The notes beneath the pieces were generated by a model that saw only the letters and a program-made list of their open reading frames with translations, was not told the DNA's origin and ran no database searches. A program made the translations under genes and the position numbers. From Planctomycetota bacterium (GTDB taxonomy: Bacteria; Planctomycetota; Phycisphaerae; WQYP01): a stretch of DNA of 64,000 nucleotides. Where the stretch lies: assembly GCA_021818445.1 (NCBI GenBank), contig JAKAEB010000016.1, forward strand, positions 1 to 64,000, read 5' to 3'. The stretch's first letter is position 1. The number at the start of each line of letters is the position of its first letter. Positions 25,392 to 34,583 of the stretch are shown here, piece by piece.

Positions 25392-25886
25392 ATGGCAACC
25401 AATCCGCTGGTAGGTATTATCATGGGTAGTCGGTCTGATTTGCCCACGATGCAGCACGCAGCCGACATGCTAAAACAGTTTTCTGTCGCGTATGACATGC
25501 GGGTGGTTTCGGCGCACCGGACGCCGCATGCAATGATCGAATATGCCAGTGGGGCAAAAGACCGGGGCATTAAAATCATCATAGCCGGCGCTGGCGGGGC
25601 GGCCCATCTACCCGGAATGGTGGCTGCGGCCACCACTTTGCCGGTACTGGGTGTGCCGATTCAAAGCCGGGCGCTGATGGGCATAGATTCATTGCTGTCT
25701 ATCGTGCAAATGCCGGGCGGCGTGCCAGTAGGCACGTTAGCTATTGGCGATGCAGGTGCAAAAAATGCCGGCCTGCTGGCAGTTTCGATACTGGCGATCA
25801 ACGACGCCGACCTCGCGGCCCGGTATGCCCGATGGCGCGATGCCAACACGCAATCGGTTTTGGAGAACGCACACATTGACGGCTGA
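25392..25886 (+). CDS. purE: N5-carboxyaminoimidazole ribonucleotide mutase
   Basis: Class I PurE of 164 aa that converts N5-CAIR to CAIR in purine synthesis. The conserved sequence is complete: [57 protein letters not shown] and [13 protein letters not shown]. The start ATG at 25392 has AGGAG six to seven bases upstream. The gene overlaps the start of purK. Confidence 0.96.
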   Translation: MATNPLVGIIMGSRSDLPTMQHAADMLKQFSVAYDMRVVSAHRTPHAMIEYASGAKDRGIKIIIAGAGGAAHLPGMVAAATTLPVLGVPIQSRALMGIDSLLSIVQMPGGVPVGTLAIGDAGAKNAGLLAVSILAINDADLAARYARWRDANTQSVLENAHIDG

Positions 25887-27060
25887 ACGTAACAACGCAC
25901 ATTTAATCAATCCTTCGTCCCAAGAGCAGCCATCGATCTGTATTCTTGGCGGCGGGCAACTTGGGGCGATGCTTTGCGAAGCGGCCAAAAGAATGGGGTA
26001 CTTTGCCATCTGCATTTCGCCGGATAGCAATGATCCCGCGGCACGCTGGGCGGATCGGCATATTAAGGGAGACCCGAGCGACCCACTGCTGGTCCGGTCG
26101 GTAAGTGAGGGGGCCGCCGCTATTACGGTTGAAGCGGAAAGCATCGATCCGGCGGCCCTGAGTCAGAATAATTTTCATGGCGTTATTTCGCCGGGCGTTG
26201 AGGTGCAGCGGATCGTACAGGATCGGCGTCTGGAAAAGACATTTCTTGCGGAGCATGGTCTGGCGGTCGGGCCATTTCGCCTGGCCGAGACGCTGGACGA
26301 TTTCCAGATCGTGATTGCCGACATGCTGAAATCAAGTGAAAAGGTGGTTGCCAAGACAGCTCGGGGCGGTTACGACGGACGCGGTCAGATATGGCTCAAC
26401 TCGGCCGATCAGATTCAATCGGCATGGCGATCGCTGGGGCAGGTGGCAGTCGTGGTGGAATCGGCGGTGGACTTTATCGCAGAGATATCGGTGATAACAG
26501 CCCGAAATCAGCGCGGCGACAAATGCGTGTTCCCGGTGCTGCAAAACGAGCATCGCAATGGAATACTATTTCAAACGCAGATACCGGCGCCGCAACCGCT
26601 GGACGTTATCCGCACCGCACAGGAACTGGCGGTGGAGACTGCCGATGCACTGGGGCTTGTGGGCCTGCTGACGGTGGAGATGTTTGTATTAGCGGATGGC
26701 CGGGTATGGATTAACGAATTGGCGGCAAGGCCACATAATTCAGGGCATGTAACCATGCGTACCGCCTCCCGATCACAATTTGAGATGCATGTGTGTGCGA
26801 TGATGGGTCTGCCGCTGGTACCGGTTAGTTTAATCACACCCGGTGTTATGACTAATTTATTGGGCGACCTGTGGCTTCACGGGGAGCCGCCACTGGACAA
26901 TGTGCTGTCGGAAACGACTGCCAGTGTGCATCTATACGGTAAAAGCCCGCGGCCCGGGCGGAAGATGGGACACATGATCCATGTGGCACCGACGCTGGGC
27001 GAGGCCAAGGCCGCCGCCGACCGGGCGTTCTCAAGTCTGAATCAGCGGGTATCACCGTGA
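25876..27060 (+). CDS. purK: 5-(carboxyamino)imidazole ribonucleotide synthase
   Basis: ATP-grasp enzyme making N5-CAIR from AIR, ATP and bicarbonate. The 394-aa protein shows [13 protein letters not shown], the ATP-grasp loop [47 protein letters not shown], and ends near NLLGDLW and KMGHMIHV. The start is TTG at 25876, overlapping the purE stop by 11 bp with GGAG ten bases before; no ATG exists near the conserved N-terminus. The product of PurK is the substrate of PurE. Confidence 0.94.
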   Translation: MTAERNNAHLINPSSQEQPSICILGGGQLGAMLCEAAKRMGYFAICISPDSNDPAARWADRHIKGDPSDPLLVRSVSEGAAAITVEAESIDPAALSQNNFHGVISPGVEVQRIVQDRRLEKTFLAEHGLAVGPFRLAETLDDFQIVIADMLKSSEKVVAKTARGGYDGRGQIWLNSADQIQSAWRSLGQVAVVVESAVDFIAEISVITARNQRGDKCVFPVLQNEHRNGILFQTQIPAPQPLDVIRTAQELAVETADALGLVGLLTVEMFVLADGRVWINELAARPHNSGHVTMRTASRSQFEMHVCAMMGLPLVPVSLITPGVMTNLLGDLWLHGEPPLDNVLSETTASVHLYGKSPRPGRKMGHMIHVAPTLGEAKAAADRAFSSLNQRVSP

Positions 27061-27182
27061 TCTCGCCCCGGCAATTGAGGCAAGCTGTCCGCCGCCTTGA
27101 GGCCACGCTGTCCGGCGGCATTAAGGGCAGACGTCTGATATCGCGCTGGCGCAGGTTGCGCGCTGGTATCACCGATTCGTAA
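27057..27182 (+). CDS. Candidate 41-aa basic protein overlapping purK
   Basis: A 41-codon ORF whose GTG overlaps the purK stop (GTGA), so it could be translated by coupling. The product is Arg-rich and probably helical (RQLRQAVRRLEATL, then SRWRRLRAG), with no family recognised and no ribosome binding site of its own. After it, to 27311, no further feature is visible. Confidence 0.3.
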   Translation: MISPRQLRQAVRRLEATLSGGIKGRRLISRWRRLRAGITDS

Positions 27183-27311
27183 CCACGCACTTAACAACGG
27201 TACTGCCGGTGTTTTTCAATTGCCGACTACCGGGGAGGCGGAACGGGGATTGTTGCTCCCGCTGACGCAGCGACGCACCCGGCGATGAACAGGATATTAA
27301 ATATCCGGGCG

Positions 27312-27872
27312 CTATTGCGTTCCGCCGGCTAATCTGCGCTGCACAGCGGCCATGATTGCATCAGGCTCGCTCATGCGCCCCTGACCTACCGTTCGGCATG
27401 CCTGCCAGCCGCTTTCCGGGCCAATCATTTCTACCCCCCACTCACGGAGTTGCCGGACATTATTTTGTGTGGCAGGATGAACCCACATTCCCTCATTCAT
27501 GGCTGGTGCCATCAGCAGTTTTTTGATTGGGGCCGCCAAAAGCAGCGCGCTGACCAGGTCATCCGCCAAGCCGTTGACTAACTTGGCCAATGCATCCGCC
27601 GTGGCGGGTGCCACTAAGATAACGTCCGCCTCGGAAGGTAATTGAATGTGCCGGGGTTGAGCAGCATCGGTGGGATGATCCCAGATATCAAGATAGACTT
27701 TGCGGCCGGTGAGGGCCTCAAAAGTGGCGGGGCCGACAAACTTTGCAGCCGCCGCCGTCATGGCGACGTCAACGCGAAGGCCGGCCTGAGTCAGCGTGCT
27801 GGCGAGACCTGCTATTTTATAGGCCGCGATACCGCCAGTGACGCAAACTAGTATTTGACCGCCATGCGCCAT
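27312..27872 (-). CDS. coaC: Phosphopantothenoylcysteine decarboxylase (CoaC domain only)
   Basis: Flavoprotein of the HFCD family, 186 aa, corresponding to only the N-terminal half of bifunctional CoaBC. It makes 4'-phosphopantetheine in CoA synthesis. Visible parts are VCVTGGIAAYKIA, VDVAMTAAAAKFV, VAPATADALAKL, the PAMN motif in MAPAMNEGMW, and the flap Cys in WQACRTVGQGRM. No CoaB (ligase) domain follows; the ORF stops normally. The ATG at 27872 has AGGTGG five bases before it. It is last in a minus-strand run with rpoZ, gmk and yicC, a grouping seen in many bacteria. Confidence 0.9.
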   Translation of the reverse strand: MAHGGQILVCVTGGIAAYKIAGLASTLTQAGLRVDVAMTAAAAKFVGPATFEALTGRKVYLDIWDHPTDAAQPRHIQLPSEADVILVAPATADALAKLVNGLADDLVSALLLAAPIKKLLMAPAMNEGMWVHPATQNNVRQLREWGVEMIGPESGWQACRTVGQGRMSEPDAIMAAVQRRLAGGTQ

Positions 27873-27915
27873 GAGAACCACCTAATGGAGTTTGGCCGAG
27901 ACCGAATGGGGCTGT

Positions 27916-28152
27916 TTACTCCCGGCCCAAAGCTTTATTGGGCGGGGTGACGTTGCTTTTGTCATAGTCAATCTGAATTTTGCCTTGGAGAATTTCGTCC
28001 AGAATAACTTCCAGCACGGGCCGCCCATTGCGTTCCACCAAGGGCCTGGCACCACCAATAATTTCGCGCCAGCGATGCTGCACTAAAGCGCAGAGCTTAA
28101 AACGGCCGCCCAGTTTATGGACAATTTCATCACTCTTAATAGCTTCAATCAT
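27916..28152 (-). CDS. rpoZ: RNA polymerase omega subunit
   Basis: A 78-aa omega-type protein: IKSDEIVHKLGGRFKLCALVQHR corresponds to the conserved helix that braces beta-prime, ending in KIQIDYDK. It lies between gmk and coaC, a conserved neighbourhood. GGAG lies nine bases before the ATG. Divergence from proteobacterial omega is high, so the context carries part of the call. Confidence 0.82.
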   Translation of the reverse strand: MIEAIKSDEIVHKLGGRFKLCALVQHRWREIIGGARPLVERNGRPVLEVILDEILQGKIQIDYDKSNVTPPNKALGRE

Positions 28153-28167
28153 AACAGTGGCTCCAAT

Positions 28168-28773
28168 TTATTGTTTGGCGGAGTTCGTCCCGCCATGCGA
28201 CATCCTCGCCGACTGGGCTCCGCGAATAAATGCTGTAATATCTCGCACCGTCTGGTCCACATTTTCATTGACGACCATACAGCGGTAGCCGTCAAAACTG
28301 CGGGCAAATTCCATTTCCCGCTGCGCCTCATCCAGACGCCGCCGAATGACATCGGGTTCATCGCGTCCCCGACGCTCCAAGCGTCGTTGCAGTTCCGGCA
28401 AGGACGGCGGCAAAATGAACACACCAAGTGCATCGGGGAATGTCGCAGCTATCTGCCGCCCGCCATGCACATCAATTTCCAACAGCACCAGCCGTCCGGA
28501 ACCCAAAGCCTCTTCCACCGGACGGCGTAACGTGCCGTACCAGTTTCCGAACACGTTAGCATATTCTAAAAATTCATTTTTTTCAATTCGACGCTTAAAT
28601 TCCCCCTCGTCAACAAATTCGTATCGTTTGCCATGCTGGTCTTGCGCCTTTGGCGGGCGGGTAGTGGCGGAAAGGGCAAATTCCGCGGGCAATTCCTGAC
28701 TTAGCCGCAGGCATACCGTGGATTTACCCACGCCCGACGGTCCGGATATAAAAATGAGCTCACCCACTGGCAT
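28168..28773 (-). CDS. gmk: Guanylate kinase
   Basis: Phosphorylates GMP to GDP. It shows the P-loop SGPSGVGKSTV, the GMP-binding TTRPPKAQDQHGKRYEFVDE and FLEYANVFGNWYGT, and VLLEIDVHGGRQIA. About 201 aa from the ATG at 28773; a GTG at 28797 is an alternative start with eight more residues. It is placed directly before rpoZ and after yicC. Confidence 0.96.
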   Translation of the reverse strand: MPVGELIFISGPSGVGKSTVCLRLSQELPAEFALSATTRPPKAQDQHGKRYEFVDEGEFKRRIEKNEFLEYANVFGNWYGTLRRPVEEALGSGRLVLLEIDVHGGRQIAATFPDALGVFILPPSLPELQRRLERRGRDEPDVIRRRLDEAQREMEFARSFDGYRCMVVNENVDQTVRDITAFIRGAQSARMSHGGTNSAKQ

Positions 28774-28821
28774 CGCCTGAATTATATGCCTCCGCACCGC
28801 GAGGAAAATGTGACAGGTACC

Positions 28822-29715
28822 TCATTCAACATTCTGCACCTGTTCTTTAATGCGATCAATACACCCCTTTATTTGTACGACCCAGCGGGTAATTTGCCCA
28901 TCGCTGCATTTAGATCCCATCGTGTTGGCCTCCCGCAGCATTTCCTGGGCGATAAATTCCAAGGTTCGGCCGACCTGGTTGGATTTGCCAGCCACCTCCA
29001 CGAAATGATCGAGATGGCCAAAGAGCCTGGATATCTCTTCGCTGATGTCGGACCGATCGGAAAAGAGGGCTACTTCGCGCAGCAGATCCGAATCATTCAA
29101 CGACATTTTGGCATCGCTGACCAATTGATTAACCCGCAATTTAAGACGTTCGTGGTATTGCCGACTCACGCTCGGTGCCTGCTTACGGATGGCTTCGGCG
29201 GCACTTCGTATCTCATCAACGTGCTTGAGGAGATCCTTCCAAAGTGTCTCACCTTCGCGCTGGCGCATCTGCAGCATGTGTCCCATCGCTTCAACCGCCA
29301 ACGCGACGATCATCTCACGACAGGCGAGTTCCTCTTCCGTGGAGATGGTGCGGCTTTGGCATGCGCCAGGCAAATTTAATATCTGGCCCAAATCCAGCGT
29401 ACAATGAATACCCGATGCCTTACATTCTTCGGCGGCTGGCGACAAAGACCTGATGTAGTGCGACACCACATCCTGATTGACCTCGGCGGCTTGATTGGCT
29501 GCGGCGGTGCTCAGCGCCACATTGACGCTGATGGACCCGCGCTCCACACGCTGTCTGATGATGCTTTCAAGGTCGACTTCACATGCGGAAAAAGCTTCAG
29601 GCAGGTGGAGTGTGATTTTGATGGACCGGTTGTTGACCGATTTAACTTCCACCTGGCATGAACAGGCCGCACTCTCTTTGACCGCCCTGCCGTAACCTGT
29701 CATGCTGTTGATCAT
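28822..29715 (-). CDS. yicC: YicC-family endoribonuclease
   Basis: A 297-aa protein of the YicC/YloC family, recently recognised as endoribonuclease-like and often found beside gmk. The N-terminal MINSMTGYGRA, the VEVKSVNNR and the C-terminal GRTLEFIAQEMLREANTMGSK blocks are the family signatures. The ATG at 29715 follows AGGAGG by four bases. Further upstream in-frame codons fall inside a dispersed repeat and are not used. The operon order yicC-gmk-rpoZ-coaC is conserved across many phyla. Confidence 0.94.
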   Translation of the reverse strand: MINSMTGYGRAVKESAACSCQVEVKSVNNRSIKITLHLPEAFSACEVDLESIIRQRVERGSISVNVALSTAAANQAAEVNQDVVSHYIRSLSPAAEECKASGIHCTLDLGQILNLPGACQSRTISTEEELACREMIVALAVEAMGHMLQMRQREGETLWKDLLKHVDEIRSAAEAIRKQAPSVSRQYHERLKLRVNQLVSDAKMSLNDSDLLREVALFSDRSDISEEISRLFGHLDHFVEVAGKSNQVGRTLEFIAQEMLREANTMGSKCSDGQITRWVVQIKGCIDRIKEQVQNVE

Positions 29716-29732
29716 CTGACCTCCTGTAGGAG

Positions 29733-29817
29733 TCTGCCCAGCTAATAGCATAGCTGCGATACGCCCGAAATGCCCCGGATGCAGGGCGTCGGGCCGGCGG
29801 CAACTCTGTGCCAATCG
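29733..29817 (+). repeat. Dispersed ~85-bp repeat, copy 2
   Basis: Collinear with copy 1 at 3892-3977 from TCTGCCCAG to CGGCAACTCTG. It occupies most of the gap between secG and yicC, 18 bp before the yicC start, and so would lie in the leader of yicC if transcription comes from its own promoter. Confidence 0.75.
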
Positions 29818-29844
29818 TTATCGGCCACCGCTGCCAGCGTCAGG

Positions 29845-30273
29845 TTACGGCTTGGTGGTTGCCGATTTTGGGGGCAACTTGGTCGAATGCTTTACCGACA
29901 ACGCACCGGCGGATTTACCGGCTGATGCCCCCAGGGCCGTTTTGGCGGTGTGGCTGGCAGTCTTGCTTGAGGACGCGCCTGCACCGGCGCCAGGGGCTGG
30001 CGATTTCTGCGTTGCCGCCGAAGTGGTAATCGCCGGAAGCCGCGTCGATCCGACCCGCCAATTAAGGATGAATGCGAGCAGCAGAAACACCACAAAGATA
30101 ATGACGGTGGCAGCCGTGAATACGTCGCCGGTTTTGGTTCCGAAGGCCGATCCGCCTCCACCCGCACCGAAAGCACCCACCAGCCCGCCACCACGTCCCC
30201 GCTGGAGGAGCACGATAAATATCATCAATACGCTGATGAGGACAAAAACAATCGTCAAAAAAGTGTTAAGCAT
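29845..30273 (-). CDS. secG: Protein-export membrane protein SecG with long Ala/Ser-rich tail
   Basis: Small SecYEG subunit of 142 aa. Helix 1 is [21 protein letters not shown], then the conserved [17 protein letters not shown] loop with [15 protein letters not shown], and helix 2 [14 protein letters not shown]. After the second helix a tail of about 60 residues rich in Ala, Ser, Lys and Thr follows; E. coli SecG has no such tail. GGAAAG lies seven bases before the ATG. It sits between tpiA and yicC on the minus strand. Confidence 0.92.
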   Translation of the reverse strand: MLNTFLTIVFVLISVLMIFIVLLQRGRGGGLVGAFGAGGGGSAFGTKTGDVFTAATVIIFVVFLLLAFILNWRVGSTRLPAITTSAATQKSPAPGAGAGASSSKTASHTAKTALGASAGKSAGALSVKHSTKLPPKSATTKP

Positions 30274-30353
30274 TTATCAACTTTCCAATATATCTACGGC
30301 CTCGCCACGGTTCGTTCCGCCGTTGCCGCGCCACATATTTCGGTGGCGGCGTC

Positions 30354-31121
30354 TTAACTTTTTTCTGCGGCCTGAATAATGCCGACAAATTCATCGACGA
30401 TCAGGCTCGCACCGCCCACCAACAAACCGTCAATATCCGGCTTTGCGAGCAGTTCGGCGGCATTGGCTTTTTTAACCGAGCCACCATATTGAATGCGAAT
30501 TCGGTCGGCCAGTTCCGGCGAGAGCAGTTCAGCCAGTCGAGCCCGGATAAAGGCATGCGTCTCCTGGGCGTGGTCCGGGGTAGCAGTCTGCCCGGTGCCG
30601 ATGGCCCAAACCGGTTCATACGCAATAACGAGGTGCCCCATGGCGATCACGTCATGCGATAAATTGGCCAGCCCCGTCTTGAGTTGATGCAGGATTACTT
30701 CGGCCGCTTTGCCGCTGTTGCGTTCTTGAAGCGTCTCGCCCACGCAGTAGATACCGACCAGTTTCTCGGATGTTGCCGCAATCAGTTTTCGGTTAAGTAC
30801 GGCGTCGGTTTCGTGGATGACGTGGCGGCGTTCACTATGGCCGACAAGCACATGCGAAACACCCAGCTCCAGAAGCATTTCCGTGCTGACCTCACCGGTA
30901 AATGCCCCGGATTTTTCAAAATAGACATCCTGTGCACCGAGCAGCAATTGCGACTTGCTGATGACCTGCGCCACGGCGTCAATGTGAATAAATGCGGGGA
31001 TAAGTAAAACCTGGGCTTTCGCCGATTTGGGAACTTTATGCAGGACTTCACTCGCCAAAGTGACGCTTTCTGCCTTGCTGAGGTTCATCTTCCAGTTACC
31101 GGCAATGAGTTTTGTCCGCAT
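30354..31121 (-). CDS. tpiA: Triosephosphate isomerase
   Basis: Interconverts DHAP and glyceraldehyde-3-phosphate. The 255-aa TIM barrel has Lys in AGNWKMN, the electrophilic His in VGHSERR, the catalytic Glu in AYEPVWAIGTG, and the phosphate loops YGGSVK and LVGGASL. The ATG at 31121 follows GAGAGG by about seven bases; an outer start at 31136 adds five residues. secG follows on the same strand, as in many bacteria. Confidence 0.97.
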   Translation of the reverse strand: MRTKLIAGNWKMNLSKAESVTLASEVLHKVPKSAKAQVLLIPAFIHIDAVAQVISKSQLLLGAQDVYFEKSGAFTGEVSTEMLLELGVSHVLVGHSERRHVIHETDAVLNRKLIAATSEKLVGIYCVGETLQERNSGKAAEVILHQLKTGLANLSHDVIAMGHLVIAYEPVWAIGTGQTATPDHAQETHAFIRARLAELLSPELADRIRIQYGGSVKKANAAELLAKPDIDGLLVGGASLIVDEFVGIIQAAEKS

Positions 31122-31165
31122 GAATAGGCCTCTCAAATATTAAAACAATGACGGTCGTGGTGCCG

Positions 31166-32227
31166 TTATACCTGCACCGGCGCCAGCACCGGTACGTTGC
31201 AAAATTCTCTGCCCAGAGTTGCGGCCAGACGTTGTAATATACGTACCATGTCTGCAAACTGATCGGGCAGCAGGGCTTGTGGTCCGTCGCACATGGCTTT
31301 GCTTGGGCAGTCGTGTACTTCCACCATAATGCCATCGGCACCGGCGGCAATACCGGCCTGCGCCAGGGCAGGAACAAATTCGCGCACGCCGCTGGCGTGG
31401 CTGGGATCGACAATCACCGGCAGATGGCTGGTCGCCTTAACCACCGGAACGGCCGAGATATCAAGGGTGTAGCGTAGTGCCGTTTCAAAGGTTTTAATCC
31501 CGCGCTCACACAAAATAACCTGGCGGTTGCCCTGGCTAAGGACATATTCCGCACTCATAAGCCATTCCTGAATAGATGCCGCCATGCCACGTTTGAGCAG
31601 GACGGGCTTGCGCGTACGCCCCACTTCAAAAAGAAGGTTGAAGTTCTGCATATTGCGGGCACCAATCTGGAAAACGTCGGTGTATCGCTCAATGACCGAT
31701 ACATGCCGCGTATCCATCACCTCTGTAATAACTGGCATATTGTTTTCACGTCCGGCATCGCGCAGCCAGCGCAGAGCGTCTTCACCATGCCCCTGAAAGC
31801 TGTACGGGCTGGTGCGCGGCTTGTATGCCCCACCACGCAGTACCGCCGCACCCGCAGATTTGATCTGCCGCGCTATCGTATGGACCATCTCTTCATTTTC
31901 ACACGCGCACGGGCCGGCAAACATAAGGCATGAGCCGCCACCAATTTTCAGCGTGCCCGACTGTGGACAGGGTATTTCTACCACGCTGTCAGCTTTGTGA
32001 AATTCGCGGCTGGCGAGTTTGTAAGGCTTCATGATCGGCAGGACCTGTTCCACACCCACGATGGAAAGCAGGTGTTCCTTGTCGATCTTGGCCTCTTCCC
32101 CCACCACTCCGATTACTGTCCGGAACTGCCCCTTTGACAGATGCGCCTGAAGCCCAAGGGTTTCAATTTGCGAAATGATATCCTGCACCAGTGCTTCACC
32201 GGCGTCCGGCTTTAAGATAACGATCAT
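31166..32227 (-). CDS. aroF: 3-deoxy-7-phosphoheptulonate (DAHP) synthase, AroI-beta type
   Basis: First step of the shikimate pathway, joining erythrose-4-phosphate and PEP. The 353-aa protein has an N-terminal ferredoxin-like regulatory domain (MIVILKPDAGEALVQDII) of about 70 residues, as in the Thermotoga-type enzymes that are feedback-sensitive. The catalytic barrel shows AGPCACENEE, LRGGAYKPRTSPYSFQG, QIGARNMQNF, VLLKRGM, LCERGI and VDPSHASG. AGAGGT lies nine bases upstream of the ATG. Confidence 0.94.
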   Translation of the reverse strand: MIVILKPDAGEALVQDIISQIETLGLQAHLSKGQFRTVIGVVGEEAKIDKEHLLSIVGVEQVLPIMKPYKLASREFHKADSVVEIPCPQSGTLKIGGGSCLMFAGPCACENEEMVHTIARQIKSAGAAVLRGGAYKPRTSPYSFQGHGEDALRWLRDAGRENNMPVITEVMDTRHVSVIERYTDVFQIGARNMQNFNLLFEVGRTRKPVLLKRGMAASIQEWLMSAEYVLSQGNRQVILCERGIKTFETALRYTLDISAVPVVKATSHLPVIVDPSHASGVREFVPALAQAGIAAGADGIMVEVHDCPSKAMCDGPQALLPDQFADMVRILQRLAATLGREFCNVPVLAPVQV

Positions 32228-32503
32228 CTACAGGTAACCTCTACGATTCATAACTCACACGGATGCCGCCAAATGGCTTACACCGCCTGATTCAAGCCCA
32301 AAGCATCTCCAACCGGACGCCATCCGTTCTCGCCCAGCCTTCCCCTGTGGGATCAATTGGTGTAAGCATACGCCGAAGCGGTTCGCCCAACCAAACCAGT
32401 ATTATCCCGGAAAACACTCATTTTTCCACCCACACAGGGGCAGGCCGCTTTGGCAGGGGCGTGGCGAACTTTTTCGGCCCGCCCGGAGGTTCAACCGGTT
32501 GTT

Positions 32504-33109
32504 TTACAACACCCCTTTGGTACTCGGTATGTCGCCATTGTGTGGATCGATCGCTATCGCTTGCCGCAAGGCTTTGGCCAAAGCCTTGAATACGGCCTCG
32601 GCGATGTGGTGGCTGTTGGACCCGTAGGGCACATTGACATGCAAATTCATACCCGCTGTATTGGATAACGACCGGAGCGATTCATGCACCAGTTCCACAT
32701 CAAATTCCCCAATTTTTGGGGTTGGGAACCGCACGTTAAACACAAAGGCCGGTCGGCCCGATAAATCGAGAGCCACATTGGCCAGTGCATCTTCCATCGG
32801 AACGCTGGCCCAGCCGTAGCGATAAATGCCGCGTTTTTCGCCCAGGGCGTCGGCCAGTGCCCCACCCAGTACCAGCGAAACATCTTCCACCGTATGATGG
32901 GCATCAATATGCAGGTCGCCAGTGGCTTTAACCTCAATATCCATCATGGAATGCCGGGCAAGATGATGCAGCATGTGGTCGAAAAAACCAACGCCTGTCT
33001 GCACTCGGGCCTCGCCGGTGCCATCCAATTTAAGCGCCAGGGCGATGTCGGTTTCGCGTGTTTTGCGGTTTGAACGCGCCTGACGCAGATTGCCGGGGTT
33101 GTTTGCCAT
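32504..33109 (-). CDS. hisB: Imidazoleglycerol-phosphate dehydratase
   Basis: A monofunctional 201-aa HisB with the metal-binding motifs FFDHMLHHLARH and DAHHTVEDV, and the later SLRSLSNTAGMNLHV and SNSHHIAEAVFKALAKALR. It dehydrates imidazole glycerol phosphate in histidine synthesis. Its ATG overlaps the hisC stop by one base (TAATG), so the genes are coupled. No phosphatase domain is attached. Confidence 0.97.
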   Translation of the reverse strand: MANNPGNLRQARSNRKTRETDIALALKLDGTGEARVQTGVGFFDHMLHHLARHSMMDIEVKATGDLHIDAHHTVEDVSLVLGGALADALGEKRGIYRYGWASVPMEDALANVALDLSGRPAFVFNVRFPTPKIGEFDVELVHESLRSLSNTAGMNLHVNVPYGSNSHHIAEAVFKALAKALRQAIAIDPHNGDIPSTKGVL

Positions 33110-34194
33110 TATGCCTTCCTTTGCGACGCCATATCATGGCCGGAAATTATCCGACCCAACGCCCTTACGAGCGCTGCGTTTTCAGCGGGTTTTCCAACCG
33201 TAATGCGCAGTTTATCCTGCAAGCCGGGCAGATTAAAGTATCGCACCAGGACACCATCGGCCTTGAGCCGGGCGTACAAATCGGGAGCTGAAAAACCGGC
33301 AGGTACGGCAGACAGGACAAAATTACTAAAACTTTCAGGCCCGGAAAAGCCCATCTCACTTAACGCCCCGCGAAGCCAATCGCGCTGATCAATCACTTTG
33401 GCCCACGTTTGGCGGGCATAGGCCTGATCTTCCAGCGCCGCCGTCGCCGCCGCAATGGCAACGGCATCGCACGGATAGCTGTCGCGAATCTTATAGAACT
33501 GGTCCAATAATATCCGTTGGGCAATTCCGTATCCGAAGCGCATACCAGCCAAGCCGTAACCCTTTGACATGGAGCGGAGCAAAATCAGGTTGGCATGTTT
33601 CTTAACCAGCGGCAAAGCGGAGTACGGCGCAAAATCCACATACGCCTCGTCAATCAGCACCACGCCGTTGAACGATTTAATAATTCTGTCGAGCGCGTCA
33701 ATGTCCGTCAGAGTACCGGACGGCGCATTGGGATTGACAATCACAAGCAAACGGGCGTTGACGGAGTATATTTCGTCGGGCACATTCCATGTCGAGCCAA
33801 CTACGCGATACGGCAACGCCTCAACCGCAGCCCCTATGCCAGCGGCCAGAACGGGGTATAGCGAATAGCTCGGTTCCAGAAAAGCCACGCGATCACCCGG
33901 CAGCAGACAGGCACGAAATATAACCGAAAGGAGTTCATCGCCACCGTTGGTTGCCATGATCCAATCGGCAGGTACACCGTGAACGCGGGCGGCCGCTTCA
34001 CGAAACAAACGTGCATCGGGAGACGGATAACGGCGCAACTGCTCGTCGGTAATTTGGGCGATCGCCGCGCGAACCAGCGGCGAAGGCGGGTAAGGATTTT
34101 CATTCGTATTGAGTTTGATGATGGAAAGCGATTCGGGCTGCTCACCGGGGGTATAGCCCGCCATGTTTTGCACATTTATGTTGACTAAAGTCAT
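33109..34194 (-). CDS. hisC: Histidinol-phosphate aminotransferase
   Basis: A PLP-dependent fold-I aminotransferase of 361 aa. It has the N-terminal IKLNTNENPYPPSP, NGGDELLSVIFRA, NPNAPSGTLT, VLIDEAYVDF, the PLP Lys in LRSMSKGYGLAGMRFG, and a C-terminal Arg region. It converts imidazole acetol phosphate to histidinol phosphate. It is upstream of hisB with a one-base overlap; hisF is separate in this window. Confidence 0.95.
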   Translation of the reverse strand: MTLVNINVQNMAGYTPGEQPESLSIIKLNTNENPYPPSPLVRAAIAQITDEQLRRYPSPDARLFREAAARVHGVPADWIMATNGGDELLSVIFRACLLPGDRVAFLEPSYSLYPVLAAGIGAAVEALPYRVVGSTWNVPDEIYSVNARLLVIVNPNAPSGTLTDIDALDRIIKSFNGVVLIDEAYVDFAPYSALPLVKKHANLILLRSMSKGYGLAGMRFGYGIAQRILLDQFYKIRDSYPCDAVAIAAATAALEDQAYARQTWAKVIDQRDWLRGALSEMGFSGPESFSNFVLSAVPAGFSAPDLYARLKADGVLVRYFNLPGLQDKLRITVGKPAENAALVRALGRIISGHDMASQRKA

Positions 34195-34583
34195 AAGTCG
34201 TATAGATACCTGACAAACAAAAAGCCGCTGAACCGCATAAATTGCGGCCCCCGTGGTGTATTGTAATGTATCGCATCATCGCTGCCGATGGATCGGGCAA
34301 GCCGGAATTTCAGCTCTTAAAAATCTTCGCGCCAAAACGCTGCCAGAACGCATGTAAATGGCCGAAACGGCTTTCGCCATCGGGCATGCGTCCATTGGCC
34401 GGGCAATTCGGCCGTTCGACGGGATTGACCACTGTACTGATTCCCCTTTGCCACAGATTCAAATGAATGTCATCCTTGACCGTATGAACAGGATTATCTA
34501 GCATAGCCGAAGTTGGGCCGAGATAACGTCCGGTACCTTGGCGGATGAATAGTTCTTTGATCGGGAAGGGATCAGCAGCTCTT
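34195..34583. other. Divergent region between hisC and pgk
   Basis: About 390 bp. A short perfect hairpin CCGCA-TAAAT-TGCGG is at 34233-34247. A 64-codon minus-strand reading frame (34310-34504, beginning MLDNPVHTVKDD) has protein-like composition but no ribosome binding site and no family I know. I list it only as a possibility. Confidence 0.3.

Noticed and set aside
25084-25398. 104-codon minus-strand frame between the UVR-motif gene and purE
   Set aside because: It overlaps the ends of the UVR-motif gene and the purE start, lacks a ribosome binding site, and shows no family resemblance.
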